Assembly: GCA_015061315.1 (NCBI GenBank)
Contig: SUWV01000005.1
Coordinates: 1 to 64,000 of the forward strand
Length of the DNA stretch: 64,000 bases
Direction of reading: 5' to 3'
Origin: Lentimicrobiaceae bacterium
Lineage (GTDB): Bacteria; Bacteroidota; Bacteroidia; Bacteroidales; F082
Positions 1 to 7,724 of this stretch are shown here, piece after piece. The notes under the pieces are model-generated. The model was not told where the DNA came from. It searched no databases and saw only the letters and a list, made by a program, of their open reading frames with translations. Position 1 is the first letter of the stretch. Every line of letters starts with the position of its first letter. Position numbers and translations under genes: made by a program.

Positions 1-23
1 TTGAGATTATCAATAGTTTCCAT
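1..23 (-). CDS. possible 5' end of a gene running off the left edge
   Basis: A minus-strand ATG at 21-23 opens a frame (M-E-T-I-D-N-L) that continues past the window edge without a stop. It lies 22 bases from a promoter/iteron module nearly identical to the one placed 26 bases before the DUF1016 gene at 1304, so it is probably a real start. Seven codons cannot identify the product. By position it may be a second gene of the same type as its neighbour; that is inference only. Confidence 0.35.
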
Positions 24-44
24 ATATTTCGATTATTTGGTTTT

Positions 45-215
45 GCAAAACTACAACAACAATTTCATTAATTCAAGAGAAATAAAGTTAATAATTCTTA
101 ACACATCACTGTCCAATTTTTTGACACTCACTGTCCAATTTTTTGACACTCACTGTCCAATTTTTTGACACTTTATTTTTGCTTGAAATTTTAAATCGTT
201 GATATTTAATGATAT
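45..215 (-). repeat. promoter/iteron module, copy 1 (three iterons)
   Basis: About 170 bases nearly identical to 1330-1479. It contains three direct tandem copies of a 22-base unit (106-127, 128-149, 150-171; core CTGTCCAATTTTTTGACAC). The core is an imperfect palindrome with GTC/GAC ends. Read on the minus strand, the iterons lie upstream of a TAGTTTTG box (46-53), the form of the Bacteroidota -7 element. The far end of the module sits 6 bases from the stop codon of the DUF1016 gene. Confidence 0.85.
46..53 (-). promoter_or_regulatory. -7 promoter box TAGTTTTG
   Basis: Matches the Bacteroidota -7 consensus TAnnTTTG on the minus strand and lies 22 bases before the ATG at 23. An identical box at 1331-1338 is placed the same way before the DUF1016 gene. 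No clear -33 TTTG was found at the ideal distance, so the assignment rests on the -7 match and the conserved placement. Confidence 0.5.
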
Positions 216-221
216 TTATAG

Positions 222-1304
222 TTAAATATTCTTGTTGTATTCTTCGTATTCAGAAATCCATTCTTTCAATTTTTCTTTTAAAAGTTTCTTGTCAGGAAGA
301 CATAAAGCATATTGTTGCGCATAAATGTTTGCATCTTTAGGCAAGGTTAATTTGACTAATGAATCGCTCTTTGTCTTACATAAAAGAATCCCAATTGTAG
401 GTCTTTCGTGCTCTTGCTTTATATACCTGTCAAAATAGTTTACATACATCTGCATTTGTCCTAAATCTTGATGAGTCAATTTATCTGTTTTTAAGTCAAT
501 TAAAACATAACATTGTAGCAATCTGTTATAGAATACAAGATCAACGTAGAAATTGTCTTCATCAAAGGTAAAGCGTTTCTGTCTTGATTCAAAAAGAAAA
601 CCTTTGCCTAATTCAAGTAGGAACATTTGTAATTTGTTGATGATGATTTCTTCAAGTTTATTTTCTGAATATGAAGAATCTGGCTTTAGACCAAGAAATT
701 CTAATGTGAGAGGATTTTTTAGTAGATCTGTGGGTTTCTCAATTGTTTGACCTTCGTTAGCTAATCTTAAAACCTCATCTTTATTACGACTCAGAGCTAA
801 TCTTTCATATAGACTGCTTGAAACTTGACGTTGTAGTTGTCTTACGCTCCAATTTTGGTTAAATGTCTCTATTTCGTAAAAGTGTCTTTCTTCATGATTA
901 TCGATTCTCATTAAAATAAGGTAATGAGACCATGAAAGATTAAAGTTAGGAATTGTTGGATTATTAGTAAGTGAATCCCCGATTTCGTAAACGGTGTTTA
1001 CGATTTTTGAATATACACTATAAAACTTTCTGCAAAGTGTCAGAGATTCTACAGACCATCCGTTACCATATTTGTCTGTCAGTTTATCTGATAAGATTCT
1101 TAATGTTTGTTTACCGTATGATGCTCTGTATTTACCATCTAATTCATTTTCTATGATGAATTTGCCGATGCCGTATTTGCAATATACTTCCGTAGTACTT
1201 ATGGTTTTAGAAGCACTTTCTCTCGCTTTTTCGATAAGGGTTGAAATATTCTCATACAAAGTATCTATCCTTTGTAATTCATCAGGATTGCTAATATTTT
1301 TCAT
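222..1304 (-). CDS. DUF1016 / PDDEXK nuclease-domain protein (YhcG family)
   Basis: A 360-residue protein of the YhcG/DUF1016 family. The N-terminal part (about 15-170) is the helical DUF1016_N domain, including the SWSHY and NWSVRQLQRQ blocks typical of the family. The C-terminal half is a PD-(D/E)XK-type nuclease fold with D255, the D270-L-K272 pair and a downstream QMxxY block (Q283-Y287), so catalytic residues look intact. Members are widespread and often occur in accessory or restriction-modification-linked regions; their cellular substrate is not firmly established. The ATG at 1304 lies 26 bases from a clear -7 box. The gene stands alone, bracketed by two near-identical promoter/iteron modules, which suggests tandem duplication or movement as a unit. 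Family assignment is firm, function is not. Confidence 0.9.
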   Translation of the reverse strand: MKNISNPDELQRIDTLYENISTLIEKARESASKTISTTEVYCKYGIGKFIIENELDGKYRASYGKQTLRILSDKLTDKYGNGWSVESLTLCRKFYSVYSKIVNTVYEIGDSLTNNPTIPNFNLSWSHYLILMRIDNHEERHFYEIETFNQNWSVRQLQRQVSSSLYERLALSRNKDEVLRLANEGQTIEKPTDLLKNPLTLEFLGLKPDSSYSENKLEEIIINKLQMFLLELGKGFLFESRQKRFTFDEDNFYVDLVFYNRLLQCYVLIDLKTDKLTHQDLGQMQMYVNYFDRYIKQEHERPTIGILLCKTKSDSLVKLTLPKDANIYAQQYALCLPDKKLLKEKLKEWISEYEEYNKNI

Positions 1305-1329
1305 AAAGATTGTGTTAAAAGTTCTCTGC

Positions 1330-1479
1330 GCAAAACTACAACAACAATTTCATTAATTCAAGAGAAATAAAGTTAATAATTCTTAACACCTCACTGTCCA
1401 ATTTTTTGACACCTCACTGTCCAATTTTTTGACACTTTATTTTTGCTTGAAATTTTAAATCGTTGATATTTAATGATAT
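1330..1479 (-). repeat. promoter/iteron module, copy 2 (two iterons)
   Basis: Second copy of the module at 45-215. It has two 22-base iterons (1391-1412 and 1414-1435, separated by one extra C) instead of three. The flanking sequence, including the TAGTTTTG -7 box (1331-1338) and a shared AT-rich distal part ending in GATAT, is otherwise nearly identical. It sits directly upstream of the DUF1016 gene on the minus strand. Different iteron numbers point to slippage after duplication. Confidence 0.85.
1331..1338 (-). promoter_or_regulatory. -7 promoter box of the DUF1016 gene
   Basis: TAGTTTTG on the minus strand, 26 bases before the start codon at 1304. The 22-base iterons lie about 50-100 bases further upstream, a plausible activator or operator position. 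Confidence 0.5.
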
Positions 1480-1485
1480 AAAATT

Positions 1486-1501
1486 TTGGCACGATTTTAC
1501 A
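1486..1501 (+). promoter_or_regulatory. sigma-54-like -24 element (weak -12)
   Basis: TTGGCAC at 1486-1492 is a perfect sigma-54 -24 box, about 185 bases before the ABC operon. The expected -12 GC dinucleotide, ten bases after the GG, is absent (the sequence there is CA). It is reported because the operon includes a sigma-54-type regulator. The poor -12 makes it uncertain. Confidence 0.25.
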
Positions 1502-1675
1502 ATTGACAGTTTACAATTAACAATGTACAATTATGGAGGAATCTCCCGTAGATATTTTTAGAAGACGCACGTCCGTGCGTCTCTACAGGAGAAATAAAAA
1601 AAGAAAATTAAAAATGAAATATTAACTCGTTGACTTGTAGACTCGTTGTCTCGTTGACTTAAAACTTAAATAGGT
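1501..1675 (+). repeat. composite intergenic repeat, copy 1
   Basis: The rest of the gap before the ABC ATPase. In order: 7-base array of CAATTRA type (about 1501-1532); a perfect inverted repeat AGACGCACG/CGTGCGTCT (1563-1582) followed by CTCTACAGGAG; AT-rich spacer; 8-base array ACTCGTTG/ACTTGTAG (1623-1660); then the ATG at 1676. The same order recurs with high identity at 2357-2521. No open frame or RNA gene was seen. Confidence 0.8.
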
Positions 1676-2356
1676 ATGTTAAAAGTAGAAAATTTAAAGA
1701 AGAGTTTCTTCACGGAAGAGATTGAAACCATCGCGTTGAATGGCGTTTCATTAGAAGTTAATGAAGGTGAATTTGTGGCTGTCATGGGACCTTCGGGTTG
1801 CGGCAAATCCACCTTGTTGAACATCTTAGGATTGTTGGATAATCCTTCGTCGGGCAGTTACACTCTGCTCGGTCAGGAGGTCGGCAATCTCAGAGAGAAA
1901 GACAGGACGATGTTTCGTAAAGGTAATATCGGTTTTGTGTTTCAGTCGTTTAACCTTATCGACGAGCTGACTGTCTCCGAGAATGTGGAGCTGCCTCTCA
2001 TCTATATGGGTGTGAAGTCGGACGAACGTAAGGAGCGTGTCAACAAGATTTTAGATAGGATGAACATCTCGCATCGTTGCGACCATTTCCCACAACAGCT
2101 CTCTGGCGGACAGCAGCAACGTGTGGCGATAGCGCGAGCCTTGGTGTCGAATCCTAAGCTCATCCTCGCCGACGAACCTACAGGTAACTTGGATTCCAAG
2201 AACGGACAGGAGGTGATGATGCTCTTGCAAGAACTCAACAGAGAAGGCACCACCATCATCATGGTGACACACTCGCAACACGACGCCTCATACGCCACAC
2301 GACAAATCTGCCTCTTCGACGGAACCATAGTGAAAGACATCGCGAATAGAATGTAA
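1676..2356 (+). CDS. ABC transporter ATP-binding protein (MacB/LolD type)
   Basis: A 226-residue ATPase of the MacB/LolD family. It binds and hydrolyses ATP at the inner face of the cytoplasmic membrane and drives FtsX-type permeases that push substrates (lipoproteins, peptides, drugs) out of the inner membrane. Seen: Walker A GPSGCGKST (38-46), Q-loop Q90, signature LSGGQ (142-146), Walker B ending DEP (166-168), H-loop H199. Length is normal for a stand-alone ATPase. It is first in an array with two large permeases at 2522 and 5115, which are its likely partners. No MFP or TolC gene lies beside it, so the outer-membrane route, if any, is encoded elsewhere. Substrate unknown. Confidence 0.93.
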   Translation: MLKVENLKKSFFTEEIETIALNGVSLEVNEGEFVAVMGPSGCGKSTLLNILGLLDNPSSGSYTLLGQEVGNLREKDRTMFRKGNIGFVFQSFNLIDELTVSENVELPLIYMGVKSDERKERVNKILDRMNISHRCDHFPQQLSGGQQQRVAIARALVSNPKLILADEPTGNLDSKNGQEVMMLLQELNREGTTIIMVTHSQHDASYATRQICLFDGTIVKDIANRM

Positions 2357-2521
2357 TTGACAATTGACAGTTTACAATTGACAATTATGGTAAAATCTCC
2401 CATAGATATTTTTAGAAGACGCACGTCCGTGCGTCTCTACAGGAGAAATAAAAATTGAAAATAAATATTAACTCGTTGACTTGTAGACTCGTTGTCTCGT
2501 TGACTTTAAACTCGAATCGGT
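2357..2521 (+). repeat. composite intergenic repeat, copy 2
   Basis: Near-copy of 1501-1675: 7-base array (2357-2385), the same 20-base inverted repeat AGACGCACG/CGTGCGTCT (2417-2436), CTCTACAGGAG, then the 8-base array ACTCGTTG/ACTTGTAG (2470-2506), 15 bases before the next ATG. The spacer between ATPase and first permease is therefore the same mosaic as the spacer before the ATPase. Confidence 0.8.
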
Positions 2522-4891
2522 ATGTTCTGGAAAAACTTCATCACATTGTTAAGGCGTTATACAGCCTCCTCGCTGCTGAATATCATCGGGATGTCGGTGG
2601 CTTTCGCTTCGGTGTATCTGCTGATGGTACAAGTTACTAACGACTTGTCGTATAACAAGAAGACCCCTGATGCCGACTTGATATACCGTTTGGAACATCC
2701 GAATCCATCTACGGAAGGGAACTGGTACGCTGTGTGGAATAACGATTTCCCGTTTAGATTGTGTGACGCGATACCAGAAGTGGAGAGTCGTGGAGCTACA
2801 TGGCTTTTGTCTCAAGACGCTGAGTTTTCATACAAAGAGAATGATGAGATAAGAAATATAAATCTCAATTTGTCACGAAGTGATGAAGAAGCATTCAAGG
2901 TATTCGGCTTTGACCTTATCGCAGGAGCTGTCGAAGGTATGGGACCTCGCGACATTGTACTCAAGGAAAGCATCGCTAATCGCTACGGATTAGAAGTGGG
3001 CGAGCTTCTATATTTTGGTCGAGGTACTAAAGAAGGTATGGAATTTAACGTCGTGGGAATATATAGTGATTTCCCTAAACCTTCAGATATTGCGACAGCC
3101 GATTGTTTTATACTTCTGCCGGAAATTGGTAAAACGGAAAAAATGTGGTCATATAACTTATATGTAAGACTTTATCCCAATGCCGATGCAGAAGAAGTGA
3201 CAACTAAGATGCGGGAAAATCTTTTGGATATGTGCCGTAAAGAAGGACTGTCGGAAGAGGAGACAAATGAAATGTTGTCTGTTTTTGAGCCTCGCCTAAA
3301 TCCTCTAACTCGTCTGTATTTTGCGACAGAATGTGAAGGTGATATGAATAAAAAAGGTAATGCCACAACGACTTACACCTTGTTGGCTATAGCTATTCTG
3401 ATCCTGGCAATCGCATTTATCAATTTCGTTAATTTCTTTTTCGCACTTATTCCTGTAAGAATCAGAACTGTCAATAACCTGAAGATATTCGGTGCGCCGA
3501 CGATAAGGCTGAGGTTTAACTTCCTTTTCGAGACATTAGGTCTTATAACATTGTCCATTCTCGGCGCGGCGATTATCGTAGTGGCTTTCGCCGATACCTC
3601 GCTAATCAATTACATATCAACATCTGTAAGAGTCGTCGATAATTGGAGGCTGATTATATCTTTGATAGCTGTTTTATTCGTCTTAGGATTATTGGTCAGC
3701 ATTTATCCTGCCTGGTACATCACACGGTTCTCGCCGGCGATGGTGATGAAAGGTTCGTTTCATGCCACCAAATCGGGAAGAGTGCTGAGGTATATGCTCG
3801 TCGGAATACAATATGTCATCTCCTTGACTTTGATTATAGTCGCGATGTTCTTACATCGTCAGCATCATTTTATGATGAACAACGATATGGGAATTAATAA
3901 GGAGCAGCTATATTGCATCGCTACTGATGATATGATGAATGTTGAGAAATATAACACCTTAGCCGACATGCTAAAGCAGAATCCTATGGTGGAAAATGTT
4001 ACGTGTACCGATCATTTTTTCGTAACTCTGCAACATTCAATGTGGAATGCTGGTGTTATAGAAGGTCAGAATGTTTATGTGGAAGGAATACGTGTAGGAT
4101 GGAATTTCTTTGATTTTATGGGGATTGAGATTACGGAAGGACGTAATTTTACTATGTCAGATACTGTTGCTGTGATAGTGAATGAAAAAGGGCGTGAGGT
4201 GTTGCAACTCGATCTTGAGAAAGCACATTCATATTCAGGTTTTATGAAGCATCTTGTAGGTTTCTCCGAAGATTATTCCGCCTTGCCGATGCAATATGAA
4301 AACAGACCCTTATGCTTCTTGTTGGATAAGAAATTACCGCATATAAATATGATTTATGTCAGGATAAGTCAAGGTGTTTCCATGAAAGAAGCCCGCGATT
4401 ATATTGTAAATACTCTCATGGAATATAAATCATCGAATGATAGAAGCAGATACGAAGAAAAAGTTTATCACGTAGATCATTTCCTTGAATATTATTATCA
4501 GTCGGAGAGAAAACTTTCCATTTTGATAACGATATTTACCTGTATTTCGATATTGATTTCTTTGATGGGAGTTTTCGGTTTGGTTTTATTTGAGACACAA
4601 TATCGTCGTAGAGAGATCGCCATACGACGTGTCAACGGAGCCACGGTAAAAGATATTTTAAAAATGTTCAACGTACAATTCCTGAAAGTAGTAGCAGTAT
4701 GTTCAGTGATAGCAATACCATTGAGTTATTATATCGTTGACAAATATCTCATGAGTTTCGCAAATAGGATTGCGCTCTCGGCATGGGTCTTTGTATTGTC
4801 GGTCGTGATAATATTGCTTCTTACAATATTCGTCGTCACGACAAGGTCATGGAAAGCGGCCAACGAAAATCCAATTGACGCGATAAATTAA
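2522..4891 (+). CDS. MacB-like ABC transporter permease (FtsX family)
   Basis: A 789-residue inner-membrane permease. An N-terminal membrane segment (about 20-40) leads into a MacB periplasmic core domain, then an FtsX block of three segments (about 285-405), another segment near 425, a second periplasmic region, and a C-terminal FtsX block (about 660-785). The double-FtsX plan (about 800 residues) is the Bacteroidetes form of this family. The C terminus SWKAANENPIDAIN is identical to that of the permease at 5115, so the two are paralogues and probably form a heterodimer powered by the upstream ATPase. Substrate cannot be read from the sequence. Confidence 0.9.
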   Translation: MFWKNFITLLRRYTASSLLNIIGMSVAFASVYLLMVQVTNDLSYNKKTPDADLIYRLEHPNPSTEGNWYAVWNNDFPFRLCDAIPEVESRGATWLLSQDAEFSYKENDEIRNINLNLSRSDEEAFKVFGFDLIAGAVEGMGPRDIVLKESIANRYGLEVGELLYFGRGTKEGMEFNVVGIYSDFPKPSDIATADCFILLPEIGKTEKMWSYNLYVRLYPNADAEEVTTKMRENLLDMCRKEGLSEEETNEMLSVFEPRLNPLTRLYFATECEGDMNKKGNATTTYTLLAIAILILAIAFINFVNFFFALIPVRIRTVNNLKIFGAPTIRLRFNFLFETLGLITLSILGAAIIVVAFADTSLINYISTSVRVVDNWRLIISLIAVLFVLGLLVSIYPAWYITRFSPAMVMKGSFHATKSGRVLRYMLVGIQYVISLTLIIVAMFLHRQHHFMMNNDMGINKEQLYCIATDDMMNVEKYNTLADMLKQNPMVENVTCTDHFFVTLQHSMWNAGVIEGQNVYVEGIRVGWNFFDFMGIEITEGRNFTMSDTVAVIVNEKGREVLQLDLEKAHSYSGFMKHLVGFSEDYSALPMQYENRPLCFLLDKKLPHINMIYVRISQGVSMKEARDYIVNTLMEYKSSNDRSRYEEKVYHVDHFLEYYYQSERKLSILITIFTCISILISLMGVFGLVLFETQYRRREIAIRRVNGATVKDILKMFNVQFLKVVAVCSVIAIPLSYYIVDKYLMSFANRIALSAWVFVLSVVIILLLTIFVVTTRSWKAANENPIDAIN

Positions 4892-5114
4892 CAATTGACA
4901 GTTTACAATTAACAATTAACAGTTTACAATTGACAGTTTACAATTAACAATTATGGTAGAATCTCTTGTAGAGGCACACGGACGTGTGACTGAAAAAATG
5001 TGATAAAGACGAATGTCCGTGCATCTTTACAGGAGAAATGAAAAATGAAAAAATAATAATGTGGACAAAGTCTGTTGTCTGTTGACTGTTGTCCGTTGAC
5101 TTAAAAATGACAAA
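4892..5114 (+). repeat. composite intergenic repeat, copy 3 (degenerate)
   Basis: The 7-base CAATTRA array is longer here (about 4890-4952). The palindrome region is diverged and partly doubled (CACACGGACGTGTG near 4975, then GACGAATGTCCGTGC). The 8-base array is replaced by a CTGTTGTC/CTGTTGAC form (5069-5101). The same order of parts as copies 1 and 2 is kept. Confidence 0.75.
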
Positions 5115-7517
5115 ATGAAAATCGCATTTAAAAATTTCTTGATGACCTTGAAGCGGTATAAAGTGGCTTCGTTTCTTAACATCGCGGGATTGACTCTCGC
5201 TTTCGCGGCCTTCTACGTCATAGTCTCTCAAGTGATTTATTCTCTTACCTACAACCGCTCGCTCAAAGACTCGGAGCGCATTTTTAATGTGGCGTTTTGG
5301 AGCAAATCTTCAGAAAATTGGTCCGCTAATAGTCCGAATCCTATATCTTACGAAGTCGCCGACATTATGCCTGAAGTGGAATCTATAGCATCAATGAAAC
5401 TTGGATATTCTCATAAGAATGTGTACTCTAAAGTGAATGGACATGATTTTGAAAAGTTTTATTGGCGTGTGATAGATTGTAATTTTTCAATTGTAGATGT
5501 CATTGATTTTAATATCGTTACTGGTAACATCGAGGATTTTAATGTCGAGGACGCTGTCATCATCTCACGTTCTGCTGCGGAAAAGATGAATGTGACGACA
5601 GGCGATATGATTTATATGGAAAACTTTGACAACGGCAAACCGGAGCTACCTTTGACTATAGCGGCTATATTTGAGGATTTTGACAGAAACACGATTTTTG
5701 ACGGCTATGATGTTTTTCTCAACGATGAACGTAGAGACGGAATGACAAATAATAATCATAATTATGCTGTGTTTGTGAAACTTACATATGAGAGCTACGT
5801 CGAGAAATTTACCGATTTGTGGGTGGAGAAATATAATGAGTGGGGTTATGAGATTATGCAAGAATATATAACGCAATTTGGTGATGATAATAATGTTGCT
5901 ATGTTGCAAGAAGAGTTTGAGAAGACTAAGGACGTCAGTCCCATCAATATGATTTCCTTAAACAAAATGTATTTTCAGGAAAATTATGATCCGTCAATCA
6001 TAGTTCATAAAAACACATTGAGCGCGACCTTCGTAATGATAGCCATCGCTCTTATAATAGTCATTGTTGCTTTTATCAATTTCGTCAATTTCTTCATGGC
6101 TCTCGTGCCTGTCAGGATGAAAGCTGTTAATATCTGCAAGGTTTTCGGCGCAGGGCAGGGAACTTTACGCTGGAACTTCGTCTTTGAAGCTATAGGTCTT
6201 GTTTTCATTGCCTTATTGTTTGCGTTGTATATCGTCTTCGCATTGAAGGATTCGTTTATCTCAAATTACGTTACTTGTTCTCTTGCTTTCTCCGAAAATA
6301 TAGCAACAATAATAATTGTCGTGGCGATAGCGATTCTGATAGCTGTCGTGGCCGCTGTTTATCCTGCTTTTTACATCACTAAGTTCAACGCTTCCATGGC
6401 GGTGAAAAGCGGATTCGCATATTCCAAGTCGGGACGTAATCTTCGTTCAATACTCATCTCTACGCAGTTTATAGTGTCTATGACTTTGATTATCATCACT
6501 GCTGTCTTCTTCCTTCAATATCGTTTTATGCTTAATTACGATATTGGTATTGACAAAGAAAATGTCTTGGCGATTTTTCCCTACGATTTCCCTGCGAAGA
6601 GCGGAGAGACTTTGATACAGAAATTAGAAGCCAATCCTCAGGTTAAAGAAGTCACTGCGACAATGTCGTCGTTTGTCGGTATTCCTTCATCAATAAATGG
6701 ATACACAAAAGATGACGGTAGTTATTATGATGTGAATATTTGGTATGTTCGATGGAATCTAATAGATTTTTTTAAGATACCGGTTCTTGAAGGTGAGGGC
6801 TTTACGCCTAATTCTAACGGTAGGGATATGCTGATAAATTCTTGTCTGAGCGATAATGTAGATATGAAAATCGGTGATAAATTAGATGGCTGGAATACGA
6901 AAGGAATAATGGCGAATGTGCATAATATGTCTTTGCAAGGCGGACATGTCAATACCGCATATCTTTGTTATAATGATTATTATAGCGGATATTATCTTCG
7001 TATGCAGGATAATGCAGATGTGGAAGAGATGAAAGAATTTATAAAAACAACGGTTAAGGAAATTGCGCCTTTTTCAGATGTTATTGAGGTTAATACATTT
7101 GATGAGCATGTCGGATTTTACTATTATGACATAAAGAAACAAGTTATGATTATCGCGGTTTTCGCCTTGATAGCCATTGTCATTTCCTTAATGGGAATAT
7201 TCGGCATCGTTCTTTTCGAGACACAGCATCGTCGTCGTGAGATAGGAATCCGTAAGGTTTATGGTGCCACGACGGAGAATGTCATCAATATGTTTGCGAG
7301 ACGTTATGCTGTCATAGTAGGAATATGTTTCGTGGTGGCAGTTCCGATTGCATGGTTCGTTTCCTCAAGATGGTTGGAGCAGTTCGCCAACAGAATCGCG
7401 ATGCCGTTATGGGTTTACGCCTTGGTGTTGATTGTCGTACTTGTCGTTACTATGACGATAGTGATATTACGCTCATGGAAAGCGGCTAACGAAAATCCAA
7501 TTGACGCGATAAATTAA
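5115..7517 (+). CDS. MacB-like ABC transporter permease (FtsX family), paralogue
   Basis: An 800-residue permease with the same plan as its upstream neighbour: N-terminal segment (about 20-42), periplasmic MacB core domain, FtsX block (about 300-420), second periplasmic region, and C-terminal FtsX block (about 675-795). It ends in the same SWKAANENPIDAIN. The periplasmic halves differ clearly from the first permease, whereas the membrane blocks are alike, as expected for two halves facing one substrate path. The ATG at 5115 gives a normal N terminus (M-K-I-A-F-K-N-F). An earlier ATG at 5107 is out of frame. Confidence 0.9.
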   Translation: MKIAFKNFLMTLKRYKVASFLNIAGLTLAFAAFYVIVSQVIYSLTYNRSLKDSERIFNVAFWSKSSENWSANSPNPISYEVADIMPEVESIASMKLGYSHKNVYSKVNGHDFEKFYWRVIDCNFSIVDVIDFNIVTGNIEDFNVEDAVIISRSAAEKMNVTTGDMIYMENFDNGKPELPLTIAAIFEDFDRNTIFDGYDVFLNDERRDGMTNNNHNYAVFVKLTYESYVEKFTDLWVEKYNEWGYEIMQEYITQFGDDNNVAMLQEEFEKTKDVSPINMISLNKMYFQENYDPSIIVHKNTLSATFVMIAIALIIVIVAFINFVNFFMALVPVRMKAVNICKVFGAGQGTLRWNFVFEAIGLVFIALLFALYIVFALKDSFISNYVTCSLAFSENIATIIIVVAIAILIAVVAAVYPAFYITKFNASMAVKSGFAYSKSGRNLRSILISTQFIVSMTLIIITAVFFLQYRFMLNYDIGIDKENVLAIFPYDFPAKSGETLIQKLEANPQVKEVTATMSSFVGIPSSINGYTKDDGSYYDVNIWYVRWNLIDFFKIPVLEGEGFTPNSNGRDMLINSCLSDNVDMKIGDKLDGWNTKGIMANVHNMSLQGGHVNTAYLCYNDYYSGYYLRMQDNADVEEMKEFIKTTVKEIAPFSDVIEVNTFDEHVGFYYYDIKKQVMIIAVFALIAIVISLMGIFGIVLFETQHRRREIGIRKVYGATTENVINMFARRYAVIVGICFVVAVPIAWFVSSRWLEQFANRIAMPLWVYALVLIVVLVVTMTIVILRSWKAANENPIDAIN

Positions 7518-7600
7518 CAATTAACAATTGACAATTGACAATTAACAATTATTAAGGAATCTCCCGTAGAGGCACACGGATGTGTGACTGAAAAATAAAC
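7518..7600 (+). repeat. composite intergenic repeat, copy 4 (partial)
   Basis: Starts directly after the second permease with a 7-base CAATTRA array (7514-7551), then AATCTCCCGTAGAG and a CACACGGATGTGTG palindrome (about 7573-7586). It lacks the 8-base array. It marks the end of the ABC part of the cluster. Confidence 0.7.
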
Positions 7601-7604
7601 GAAA

Positions 7605-7636
7605 ATTCATAATGCATAATCGTTTTAATTATGAAT
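7605..7636 (+). terminator. hairpin between the ABC operon and regulator genes
   Basis: Perfect 9-bp stem ATTCATAAT/ATTATGAAT (7605-7613 and 7628-7636) with a 14-base loop. No run of T follows, so it is a weak terminator at best. It separates the ABC genes from the regulator promoter. Confidence 0.35.
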
Positions 7637-7701
7637 TGTTAAGAATATATCTGTGGCAAAAAAAACTTTGGACGTTCACAAAATATCATGTAACTTTTTC
7701 T

Positions 7702-7709
7702 TATCTTTA
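7702..7709 (+). promoter_or_regulatory. -7-like box TATCTTTA before the sigma-54 regulator
   Basis: TATCTTTA matches TAnnTTTG except for the last base. It lies 15 bases before the ATG at 7725 and inside the frame that would be read from 7653, which supports 7725 as the true start. Confidence 0.45.
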
Positions 7710-7724
7710 CAAAAAAAATATTCT

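Noticed and set aside
106..171. Iterons taken as a CRISPR array
   Set aside because: Units are adjacent with no unique spacers and no cas genes; the pattern is a simple tandem array.
553..1356. Open frames opposite the DUF1016 gene
   Set aside because: No family match; they are shadows of a clearly real gene on the other strand.
7653..7724. N-terminal extension of the sigma-54 regulator
   Set aside because: A -7-like box lies inside it and the receiver domain starts right after the ATG at 7725.
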